A DNA stretch of 64,000 nucleotides from Janthinobacterium sp. PAMC25594 (lineage in GTDB: Bacteria > Pseudomonadota > Gammaproteobacteria > Burkholderiales > Burkholderiaceae_D): assembly GCF_019443505.1 (NCBI RefSeq), contig NZ_CP080377.1, positions 2,480,001 to 2,544,000 of the forward strand, read 5' to 3'. The notes beneath the pieces are model-generated. The model was not told the origin of the DNA, searched no databases, and was given only the letters and a program-made list of their open reading frames with translations. Both the position numbers and the translations under genes were made by a program. This document shows, one piece after another, positions 55,526 to 63,291 of the stretch (positions are counted from its first letter, which is position 1; every line of letters begins with the position of its first letter).

Positions 55526-56542
55526 CTACGACAGGGGCAGCTGCAAGACAAACTGGCTGCCAAAGCCAACCCCGGCGCTGAAGACATCCACGGTGCCGCC
55601 ATGCAGCTGGGTAATAATGCGCACCAGCGACAGGCCGATGCCCACGCCACCCTGCGCCCGTTCCAGCGAACGGAAGCCCTGGGTAAACAAGTCGAAGATG
55701 AAGGGCTGGATATCGAGGGCGATGCCGGCGCCATCGTCGCTGACGGCAATTTCCACCAGATCATCGTGACGCCTGACGACGATGTCGATATGGCCAAACT
55801 CGTGCGTAAATTTGCTGGCATTGATGAGCAGGTTGGCAAACACCTGCGTCAAGCGCACCAGGTCCCCTTCGATCACCAGGGCTTCCTTCGGCATGCTCAC
55901 GCTCAGCACTTGCTGGCGCTGGCTGATGCTGGCCTGGCCGACTTCCACGGCACTGGCGATGATGTCGCTCAGCAGGATGGGCGCCAGCTGCAAGGTGATC
56001 TTGCCGCTGCTGACGCGCGAAGCGTCGAGCAAGTCGTCGATCAGGCGCGCCATATGCGCCACCTGGCGGCCGATCACGTCATGCACGTGCGCCAGCTGGG
56101 GATCGAGGTCGACCTTCTTGGCCAGCAAATCATTGGCCATCGCCAGCGGCTGCAAGGGATTGCGTAACTCATGCGCAAGCATGGCCAGAAATTCCGTCTG
56201 GCGCACGGTTGTCGCTTCGGCGGACGCCTGCATATCCTGCGCGCCAAACGTCGCCAGCACCAGGTTTTGATTGGCTTCGCGCAACTGCATGATCAACAGG
56301 CCAAAGGCGTCGGATTTATCCTTTTCCTGCAACTGCATCTTGGCCATGATCAACAGTTGATTGATCGTCTCGCGCAGCAGCTTGACTTCGCGGTGATGCA
56401 ATGCCTGCAGATTTTGCTCGGAGGGCAACGGCTGGGCTGGCGCATCCTCAGGATCCGGCGAGAGTGCTGTGTGGTGCATGGTGACGGTGTGCGGCCTGTG
56501 GGGGCCGGCCTCAAGGACAACTCTTCGTTCCGCGGCGTTCAC
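55526..56542 (-). CDS. Cytoplasmic sensor histidine kinase of the KaiC-like locus
   Basis: A 338-residue kinase with no membrane helix. Residues 45-105 form a coiled coil (REVKLLRETINQLLIMAKMQ). The HisKA box FLAMLAHELRNPLQPLAMAN lies near 118, the ATPase has LLINASKFTHEFG (N), SDDGAGIALDIQPFIFDLF (G1/F) and GVGIGLSLVRIITQLHGG (G2). A GTG start at 56542 is supported by GAGG five bases upstream. It ends LPLS-TAG, and the frame continues after 7 codons into the receiver gene. Confidence 0.9.
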   Translation of the reverse strand: MNAAERRVVLEAGPHRPHTVTMHHTALSPDPEDAPAQPLPSEQNLQALHHREVKLLRETINQLLIMAKMQLQEKDKSDAFGLLIMQLREANQNLVLATFGAQDMQASAEATTVRQTEFLAMLAHELRNPLQPLAMANDLLAKKVDLDPQLAHVHDVIGRQVAHMARLIDDLLDASRVSSGKITLQLAPILLSDIIASAVEVGQASISQRQQVLSVSMPKEALVIEGDLVRLTQVFANLLINASKFTHEFGHIDIVVRRHDDLVEIAVSDDGAGIALDIQPFIFDLFTQGFRSLERAQGGVGIGLSLVRIITQLHGGTVDVFSAGVGFGSQFVLQLPLS

Positions 56543-56744
56543 TCAGACCTCGCCGCGCACGCCAGCTCTATTGCTGCATACGGTGTATTACTTTCCAAGC
56601 GAACACGATACCCTATTTTCCTTATGAAATGAAAGCATTACATTGCTTGGGGCGGGCATCACAGCAGCTCCGCCATGACCAGGAAGCAAGGCTGTCATTG
56701 CAGTATAGTCAGGCCGATGCCAATCGCAATCCAGCTTGAATGTC

Positions 56745-57620
56745 ATGCAAATCAACTACATACGCATCAGGCCGCCTGACGGAATGGTCACGCGCGCGCA
56801 TTGGCAACATATTGCATTCCGTGCAAAAATGCGCCTGTCGCAACCCTCCCTTGCATTGCCAATGGACCAATACCATTTCCTCGTCGGCGAATTCGCAAAA
56901 AACAGTCCCTTCATTCCCGCCGCGGCCAGCACGCAGCTGTTTGCCTGGTTCGAACACGTGGGCGAGCGCGTCGAGCGCTACGGCAACAAGCGCGGCAAGA
57001 TCGTCAAGTTCTCACAGCGAAATTACGAGAAGATGCTGTTCGCGCCAGAGACCGACAGCATCGGACTGCTTTCGCCGCGCATCGTACCGCCCGACGAAGC
57101 TGACGAGGCCGTCAACTGCGACGCGCAGGCGATGTATTCATCGGGCTCGGAGCTGGTTCTGTCCATACGCGCCAGCAAGCTTGCGCTGGCGCCGCTGTTC
57201 GACGGTGCGCGGGCCATACCCGGCCTGTTTGAGCATTGCGAATATGTGTACTGCTACGCTGAAACGCAGGGCTATGGCACCGGCTACGCACTCGGCTACC
57301 GGCAGCTCGACGAGGCCCATCCGATGACCTTTGGCACGCCTTGCCCCGCAAATAACTGGGCCGCCATCAAGCGGCGCGGGCTGCAAGATGCGCACCTGCG
57401 CGATGTATATCCCATCAATGGTTTCACGCAAGCCAGACTGGATGCGCTGCCGCCCCAGCGCCGGCAAGCGCTGCGCGACGCGATGCAAGCCCATGGCCGC
57501 TGTGAAGACCATGCCGGCTGGATTTTCTGGCACCTGCAGCCAGGGGAACTGGAAGCGGCCCGCGCCGCACTGAACGCACACGCCATGCTGGGCGCCTACA
57601 TCAACCACCGAAGCTCATGA
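56745..57620 (+). CDS. Protein of unknown function, first gene of an overlapping pair
   Basis: A 291-residue soluble protein without signal peptide, starting MQINYIRIRPPDGMVTRAHW. Scattered conserved-looking patches (MDQYHFLVGEFAKNSPF, VKFSQRNYEKMLF, YGTGYALGYRQLDEAHP) but no recognised catalytic motif. A second ATG in another frame (56740) is not used. Its stop overlaps the next start (ATGA), giving a large-plus-small arrangement seen in toxin-immunity pairs; that reading is speculative. Confidence 0.7.
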   Translation: MQINYIRIRPPDGMVTRAHWQHIAFRAKMRLSQPSLALPMDQYHFLVGEFAKNSPFIPAAASTQLFAWFEHVGERVERYGNKRGKIVKFSQRNYEKMLFAPETDSIGLLSPRIVPPDEADEAVNCDAQAMYSSGSELVLSIRASKLALAPLFDGARAIPGLFEHCEYVYCYAETQGYGTGYALGYRQLDEAHPMTFGTPCPANNWAAIKRRGLQDAHLRDVYPINGFTQARLDALPPQRRQALRDAMQAHGRCEDHAGWIFWHLQPGELEAARAALNAHAMLGAYINHRSS

Positions 57621-57859
57621 CCCCACATTTATCGCTGCACTGCTACCTGCAAGACACGCCTTCGGACCAAGCGCTGCCCTGCTCCGACGTGACCATCCAG
57701 GCCGACCCGGCCACCCTGCGCGCCATCGCCCATTTTCTGCTCGCCAGCGCCGACGCGTTTGATCTGGCGCAAGACCGGGTCGGCATGCACGCGCACCTGC
57801 AGGATGCATGGGCCGGCTGGCAAGACGACTTCCCCGACCTGGTGGTCGTGGCGGCATAG
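57617..57859 (+). CDS. Small protein coupled to the preceding unknown gene, Imm32-like in pattern
   Basis: An 80-residue acidic cytoplasmic protein. The segment VTIQADPATLRAIAHFLLASADAF resembles small immunity proteins of the Imm32 type (recognised from memory only). It overlaps the preceding gene by 4 bases. Confidence 0.62.
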   Translation: MTPHLSLHCYLQDTPSDQALPCSDVTIQADPATLRAIAHFLLASADAFDLAQDRVGMHAHLQDAWAGWQDDFPDLVVVAA

Positions 57860-57922
57860 ACTGGCGCCCCGGTCGGCGCGCGTCGGGTAACATACGCCAC
57901 CGTTGCCATACAGAGAACCTTG

Positions 57923-58867
57923 ATGCCTCATTCCCGATTCGCCCTGCCGTCGCTGCGCGCCGCCGTGCTGGCCACCGCGCTGGCCAACCTGTCCGCCTGC
58001 GCCAGCCCGCCCGCGCACGAAGCGCTGTTTCTCACCACCACCCTGACCGCCCCGCATTCCTTTACCAAGGGCATCGAAGGCCCGGCCGTGGATGCGGATG
58101 GCAATATCTACGCCGTCAACTTTGCGCGCCAGCAAACCATCGGCAAGGTGCGTCCCGATGGCAGCGGCGAAGTGTGGCTGACCCTGCCCGGCACCAGCAT
58201 CGCCAACGGCATCCGCTTCGGCAGCCGTGGCCAGATGTATCTGGCAGACTACATGGAACACACGATTTACCTGGTCGATCCTGCCACGCGCGCGCTCACC
58301 ATCCACGCGCGCGAGCCGCGCATGACGCAGCCGAACGACATCGCCATCACGGCCGACGACGTGCTGTATGCGAGCGACCCGAACTGGAAGGAAAACACGG
58401 GCCGCGTGTGGCGCATCGCGCAGGACGGCACGGTGACGCTGGCGCTCGACACCATGGGCACGGCCAACGGCATTGAAGTGAGCCCCGACGGCAAGATCTT
58501 GTATGTGAATGAAAGCGTGCAGCGCAATATCTGGATGTACGACATCGCCGCGGACGGCAGCCTGAGCGGCAAGCGCTTGCTGACCAAGTTCGACGATTTC
58601 GGCATGGATGGCATGCGCGTGGATGTCGATGGCAATTTGTACGTGACGCGCTACGGCAAGGGCAGCGTGGTCAAATTGTCGCCGCAGGGGCGCATCTTGC
58701 GCGAAATCAGCGTGCCCGGCGCCAAGCCCAGCAACATCACCTTCGGCGGTCCCGACGGCCGCACGGCGTATGTGACGGAAGTGGTGCAGGGGCGCCTGCT
58801 GCAATTTCGCGTCGACCGCCCGGGCCTGGAATGGCAGCGGGCGCAGGAGCGGCGCAAGGCCGAATAG
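57923..58867 (+). CDS. SMP-30/gluconolactonase-like lipoprotein
   Basis: A 314-residue lipoprotein: signal peptide with lipobox LSAC near residue 26, then a six-bladed propeller with repeats such as GPAVDADGNIYAVNF, GIRFGSRGQMYLADY, GIEVSPDGKILYVNES and GMRVDVDGNLYVTRY, the SMP-30/gluconolaconase/LRE pattern. Conserved Glu/Asn/Asp positions for a metal are present (KGIEGPAVD, TQPNDIAI, FDDFGMDGMRVD). The substrate may be a sugar lactone. ATG 57923 is chosen over TTG 57920. Confidence 0.85.
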   Translation: MPHSRFALPSLRAAVLATALANLSACASPPAHEALFLTTTLTAPHSFTKGIEGPAVDADGNIYAVNFARQQTIGKVRPDGSGEVWLTLPGTSIANGIRFGSRGQMYLADYMEHTIYLVDPATRALTIHAREPRMTQPNDIAITADDVLYASDPNWKENTGRVWRIAQDGTVTLALDTMGTANGIEVSPDGKILYVNESVQRNIWMYDIAADGSLSGKRLLTKFDDFGMDGMRVDVDGNLYVTRYGKGSVVKLSPQGRILREISVPGAKPSNITFGGPDGRTAYVTEVVQGRLLQFRVDRPGLEWQRAQERRKAE

Positions 58868-58878
58868 CATGTCGGGAT

Positions 58879-58908
58879 GTCGGCTTAGCCGGAACGGCGT
58901 AAGCCGAC
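58879..58908. repeat. REP-like palindrome without GTAG head
   Basis: GTCGGCTTA (58879-58887) and TAAGCCGAC (58900-58908) form a perfect 9-bp stem. It matches the stem at 38482-38511 and lies between two convergent genes, where it may also help terminate transcription. Confidence 0.7.
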
Positions 58909-58930
58909 AACATGGTTGGCCGCGACCGGG

Positions 58931-59998
58931 TCAGCGCGGAATGACGCGCTGCGCCTTCAGGCGCTCGAACAGATTGACGAAGGCATCCTGCGTATCCTGG
59001 TAATCAAGAAAGCCCGCCTTGCGGCTCTTGCCCATGTCCGTCATCACTTCCATCGGCCGCCCCAGGTCGGCATCCGTATGCCACCATGAGGCCAGGCGGG
59101 CTATGTCCGCTTCCGCCAGATCATGCTGCCGCGCGATGGCGCGCCATTGCGCGGGGGCGTCCTGCATGCGGTCGGCCAGCGGCGCCATGGTCTCGGGCAA
59201 GTCCGCCGCCGCCACGCCGAAATACGCGGCCAGGCGCGGCCAAAGCCACTTCCAGCGGAACACGTCGCCATTGACGATATTGAAATCCTCGTTGCGCGCG
59301 CAAGGGCTGTCCGCCGCCCACGCCAGGTGGCGCGCGATCTGGCCCGCGTCCGTCATGTCGGACAAACCGTGCCACTGCGCGGGCGAACCGGGAAAAACGA
59401 AGGGCGCGCCGCTGGCCTTGCACAAATTCGCATACACGGCCAGGGTCAGGCCCATGTTCATCGCATTGCCCAGTGCGTAGCCAATGATGGTGTGCGGGCG
59501 GTGCACGCTCCACGTAAAACCGTACCGGGTGGCCGCTTCGAACAAGCGATCTTCCTGCGCGTAATAAAAATTCTCCACGGGCTGGCGGCCCTGCTCTTCG
59601 CGGAACGGCGTCACAGGCACTGTTCCCTTGCCATACGCGTCGAACGGTCCCAGGTAATGCTTGAGACCCGTCACCAGCGCCGCGTGGCGCAAGTGGCCGT
59701 TCGGTCCCAGCGCGGCCAGCACATTGGCCACCATGGCGCCGTTGACGCGGATGTTTTCCTGCTCGTTTTCCTGGCGCGCCCAGGCCGTGAAGAAGACGTG
59801 GCTGGCGTCCAGGCCGGCCAGCGCGGCGGCGACGGCGGCGCCATCCGTCGCATCCAATTGCAGGGCCGTGCAGCCGGCGGGCACGGGCGTGCGTCCCCGC
59901 GAGACGCCCGTCACCTGCCAGCCTTGCGCCAGCAAATGCGTGGCCAGGTTGCTGCCGATGACGCCGCTGGCGCCGATGATGAGCGCGTGTTTTTGCAT
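58931..59998 (-). CDS. PRISE-type SDR reductase (progesterone 5-beta-reductase/iridoid synthase-like)
   Basis: A 355-residue atypical SDR. The cofactor motif IIGASGVIGSNLATHLLAQG is at residues 7-26, the family segment TGLKHYLGPFDAYGKG lies near 110 (with the catalytic Lys), ENFYYAQED near 145 (catalytic Tyr), and WSVHRPHTIIGYA near 165. PRISE enzymes reduce activated C=C bonds of enones. It is divergent from a LysR gene 96 bases away that probably controls it. Confidence 0.88.
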   Translation of the reverse strand: MQKHALIIGASGVIGSNLATHLLAQGWQVTGVSRGRTPVPAGCTALQLDATDGAAVAAALAGLDASHVFFTAWARQENEQENIRVNGAMVANVLAALGPNGHLRHAALVTGLKHYLGPFDAYGKGTVPVTPFREEQGRQPVENFYYAQEDRLFEAATRYGFTWSVHRPHTIIGYALGNAMNMGLTLAVYANLCKASGAPFVFPGSPAQWHGLSDMTDAGQIARHLAWAADSPCARNEDFNIVNGDVFRWKWLWPRLAAYFGVAAADLPETMAPLADRMQDAPAQWRAIARQHDLAEADIARLASWWHTDADLGRPMEVMTDMGKSRKAGFLDYQDTQDAFVNLFERLKAQRVIPR

Positions 59999-60094
59999 GT
60001 TAGAAGCCTCCGAAAGAAAAAACCATCATATCCGCGACTGAAATTCTTATCCACGATACTATTTCACCTTATTCATGAATAAAGTTCGCGAATC

Positions 60095-61009
60095 ATGTTT
60101 TCATCGGAACATTTAAAGGGCCTCACGCCCTTCCTCGCCACGGCCGACGCGGGCAGTTTTACCAAGGCGGCCGAACGCCTGCACCTGAGCAGCTCGGCCG
60201 TCAGCAAGAGCGTGGCGCGGCTGGAAGAGCGGCTGGGCGTGCTGCTGTTCGAGCGCAGCACGCGCCGGCTGAAACTGAGCGAGGCGGGCCGCGCCTACTA
60301 CGCCACCTGCAAGCGCGTGCTGCAGGAACTGGCGGACGCGGAAGACGTGCTGGCCGAACATGCGACGGAACTGGCCGGCAAGGTGCGCATCGGCGTGCCC
60401 GCCGCGTATGGCCGCCTGCGCGTGATGCCGGCGCTGATCGATCTGTGCGAAAAATATCCGCGCCTGCAGCCGGCCATCGCCTTCAGCGACCGCTTCGTCG
60501 ACCTGTTCGAGGAGCGCATCGATATCGCCGTGCGCATCGGCGCGCCCTCGCACTGGCCCGCCGCGCTGGGGCAGATGCACCTGGGCGACGAACAGCTGAT
60601 CCTGTGCGCGGCGCCCGCCTACCTGGCGCGGCGCGGCACGCCCGCATCCATCGCGCAGCTCGATGGCCACGACTGCATCGCCTACGGACGCGGCGACGGC
60701 TCGCCCATGCCGTGGCTGTTCCCGGACGAGGATAAGGGCGGCCAGCTGGAATACCGCCTGGCGTCACCGCGCATGACGGTGGGCGACGCGGAAGCGCGCA
60801 CGGCCGCCGTGCTGGCTGGCCTGGGCGTGGCGCAGCTGGCCACCTGGCTGGTGCAGGAACACCTGGCCACGGGCGCCATCGTGGCCATCGTGCCGGAACT
60901 GGCCACGCCAGGCTTGCCCCTATACCTGGCCTGGCCGCTGGCGCGCCAGCTGACGCCGAAAACGGGCACCCTGTTGCAGGAATTGCGGCAGCGGCTGACA
61001 ATCAGTTGA
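60095..61009 (+). CDS. LysR-family transcriptional regulator
   Basis: A 304-residue regulator: winged helix FLATADAGSFTKAAERLHLSSSAVSKSVARLEERLG at residues 10-45 and an effector-binding domain to the end. It resembles the AaeR/DsdC-like group with N-terminal LKGLTPFL. It is divergent from the PRISE reductase gene. AT-rich sequence with TTATTCATGAATAA (a near-palindrome) lies in the gap, about 22 bases before the start, and may be its binding site. Confidence 0.9.
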   Translation: MFSSEHLKGLTPFLATADAGSFTKAAERLHLSSSAVSKSVARLEERLGVLLFERSTRRLKLSEAGRAYYATCKRVLQELADAEDVLAEHATELAGKVRIGVPAAYGRLRVMPALIDLCEKYPRLQPAIAFSDRFVDLFEERIDIAVRIGAPSHWPAALGQMHLGDEQLILCAAPAYLARRGTPASIAQLDGHDCIAYGRGDGSPMPWLFPDEDKGGQLEYRLASPRMTVGDAEARTAAVLAGLGVAQLATWLVQEHLATGAIVAIVPELATPGLPLYLAWPLARQLTPKTGTLLQELRQRLTIS

Positions 61010-61088
61010 CTCAGTTTGAATATATCGCTTGACCCTGACGTGACGTCAGGCGCGATGCTGTCCGTACGCACCAGGAAAGGAACAAGCA

Positions 61089-62144
61089 ATGCTGTTGAAA
61101 ATCGGTGAACTGGCCAGGCTCACGGGCCTGACCATCCGCACCCTGCACCATTACGACAGCATCGGCCTGCTCTCGCCTTCGGCGCGCACGCCCGCTGGCT
61201 ACCGCCTGTACCAGCACGGCGACATGGACCGGCTGCACCGGATCATGGCGCTGCGCAAGTTCGGGTTGTCGCTGGCCGATATCGCCCACGCACTCGCCGG
61301 CCCGGATCTGCCGCTCTCCTCCATCGTGGCGCGGCAGATCGCCATGCTCGAGCGCCAGATCGCGCAAGCTTCCACCCTGCGTGTACGCCTGCGCACCCTG
61401 CGTGTACGCCTGCGCACCCTGCAGGCGCAACTGGCGCAGGGACAGGCACCGGAACTGGCCGAGTGGCTCACCACAATGGAGTTGATGACCATGTACGACA
61501 AATATTTTACCCAGGAAGAACTGCAACGGATGCCGCTGCTGTCCGATGCGGCCGTGGAACAGGAATGGAAAGAACTGGTAGCGAGAGTGCGCGCCGCCAG
61601 GGATGCGGGCGCAGGTCCCGACGATGCACGGGCGCAGGCGCTGGCCACGCAATGGATGGTCAAGCTGGTGCGCGACACGGGCGCCCACCCGGGCCTGTTC
61701 GCGCGCCTGAACAGCATGCACGAACAGGAGCCATCGATGCAGGCCACCACCAGCATCGATGCGGAACTGATGCAGTTCATCCTCGCCGCCTTCAACGCCT
61801 CGCGCATGGCGCTGTACCGGCCTTTCCTCGATGAGCAGGAATACGCGCACCTGGTGGCAAACTACGGCAAGCGCTCGGGTGAATGGCCGGCCCTGATCGC
61901 CGCCGTGCGCGCCGCCATCGATGCGCGCACGCCGCCCACCGACCCGGCCGTGCTGCAGCTGGCGCGGCAGTGGCTGGAGCTGTTCCGTTCGTATGCGGGC
62001 ACGGACCCGGCCACGCAGCTGAAATTCCGCCAGGCGCACCAGCAGGAACCGCGCCTGATGGAAGGCAGTTTCGTCGACGCGACAATGCTGCAGTACCTGG
62101 GCGCGGCGATGGCCGTGGTGGCGCAGGAGCGCCCCGGCGCATAG
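61089..62144 (+). CDS. MerR-family regulator with two TipAS-like ligand modules
   Basis: A 351-residue regulator: MerR winged helix at residues 1-70 (KIGELARLTGLTIRTLHHYDSIGLL), a coiled dimerisation helix (85-120) and two homologous C-terminal modules, each with an EW-(x)n-LVARVRAA or EWPALIAAVRAA helix and a TQW/RQW motif, resembling the TipA antibiotic-recognition domain. The dimerisation helix holds a 7-residue duplication (TLRVRLR twice). AAAGGAAC supports ATG 61089. The ligand is unknown; no target gene is obvious. Confidence 0.88.
   Translation: MLLKIGELARLTGLTIRTLHHYDSIGLLSPSARTPAGYRLYQHGDMDRLHRIMALRKFGLSLADIAHALAGPDLPLSSIVARQIAMLERQIAQASTLRVRLRTLRVRLRTLQAQLAQGQAPELAEWLTTMELMTMYDKYFTQEELQRMPLLSDAAVEQEWKELVARVRAARDAGAGPDDARAQALATQWMVKLVRDTGAHPGLFARLNSMHEQEPSMQATTSIDAELMQFILAAFNASRMALYRPFLDEQEYAHLVANYGKRSGEWPALIAAVRAAIDARTPPTDPAVLQLARQWLELFRSYAGTDPATQLKFRQAHQQEPRLMEGSFVDATMLQYLGAAMAVVAQERPGA
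61376..61417 (+). repeat. Exact 21-bp tandem duplication inside the MerR gene
   Basis: Two identical 21-base units beginning CCTGCGTGTACG, followed by the first five bases of a third. In frame, it adds seven residues to the coiled coil. Confidence 0.92.
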
Positions 62145-62211
62145 GTTAACGTGCGGCATCTCGTGGGCGGGGCCATGTAGAATCGGTCATCGCCCATGAG
62201 AGGAACCACCG

Positions 62212-63291
62212 ATGCGCCGCTTTCTGTTTGCCTGCCTGACCCTGCCCGCCTTCCATATCGCCATGGCGGCCGAGCCGTCCGTGCAAGGCGTGTGGCAAGG
62301 CACCTTGGGCAAGGCCAATATCGTCGCGTGCTTCAACCAGCCCAGCCCCACGCAAGGGTCTGACCGCAGCGGCAATTATTACTACACGCGCTACAAGACA
62401 CCGATCATGCTGTCCATGCCGAACGGCAAGAGCGACTGGAGCGAATCCGACGCCAAGGGCGATACGACGGGCACGTGGCGCCTCAACGCGCCGCAGGGCG
62501 GCAAGCTCACCGGCACCTGGACGGAGCCGAAAAGCGGCAAGACCCTGCCCCTGGCCTTGACACTGCTGGAAGCGGCGGGCGACCGCGAACATCCATCCTG
62601 CGCCAGCGATGCCTACAACCTGGCGCTGGAAGACTTTCCCAGCACAAAGGTCAGCAAACCCGTTACCTTCGAAGGCAAGCAGTACCGCAACCTGCAAGTG
62701 GGCGACACCATCACGGTGGAATTGATGGCGCCCGGTGACGGCGTGGCGAAAATCAATGCGCAACTGCGCGCCGTGCTGGCGAAGAACAAGAAAGACCTGG
62801 CCGATTTCTATGCCACGCGCCGCGAATACCTGGGCCGCAACGGTTTCACGACGGAAGACGAAGTGTATGCGGAGCCCACCTACTGGTCGCCGCGCTGGGT
62901 GACGATCAAGTTCTACCGCTGGGCGGCCGGCTATGGCGCCAGCGGCATTTCCATCCGGTTCCGCACCTGGGACGTGAAAACGGGCCAGGAAACGGACGTG
63001 TGGAACTGGTTTGGCGCCAGCGCCAGCGATGGCGACGACAAGGCCGAATTGCCGGACCGCCTGCGCCAGGCCCTCTTCAAGGACGTAAAAATCGACGCCG
63101 AGTGCAAGGGCACGGATTACGACGGCCGCGGCCGCTTCCACCTGTCATTGAAACCCGAAGGCGTGTCGTTCTGGGAAGACTCGAACGGCAGCGGCTGCGA
63201 AAACGATTTTTTACTGCCTTACAGCAAGGTCGGCCCCTTCCTCACCGTCAAGGGCCGTGCCGCGCTCAGCGATCTGCTGCCGAAGAACTAG
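62212..63291 (+). CDS. Exported protein of unknown function
   Basis: A 359-residue protein with a signal peptide (MRRFLFACLTLPAFHIAMA). The N-terminal 100 residues look like a small beta-barrel (GVWQGTLGKANIVACFNQ, TGTWRLNAPQGGKLTGTW). The C-terminal 200 residues have a pattern (SGISIRFRTWDVKTGQETDVWNWF) that recalls the DUF3298/RsiV-type fold. Five Cys. GAGAGGAACC supports ATG 62212. It overlaps the convergent dadA by 26 bases at the 3' end. Confidence 0.78.
   Translation: MRRFLFACLTLPAFHIAMAAEPSVQGVWQGTLGKANIVACFNQPSPTQGSDRSGNYYYTRYKTPIMLSMPNGKSDWSESDAKGDTTGTWRLNAPQGGKLTGTWTEPKSGKTLPLALTLLEAAGDREHPSCASDAYNLALEDFPSTKVSKPVTFEGKQYRNLQVGDTITVELMAPGDGVAKINAQLRAVLAKNKKDLADFYATRREYLGRNGFTTEDEVYAEPTYWSPRWVTIKFYRWAAGYGASGISIRFRTWDVKTGQETDVWNWFGASASDGDDKAELPDRLRQALFKDVKIDAECKGTDYDGRGRFHLSLKPEGVSFWEDSNGSGCENDFLLPYSKVGPFLTVKGRAALSDLLPKN

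Noticed and set aside
52808..56542. Complete Kai circadian oscillator
   Set aside because: KaiA and KaiB are missing and the KaiC phosphosites are not conserved, so a clock cannot be claimed.
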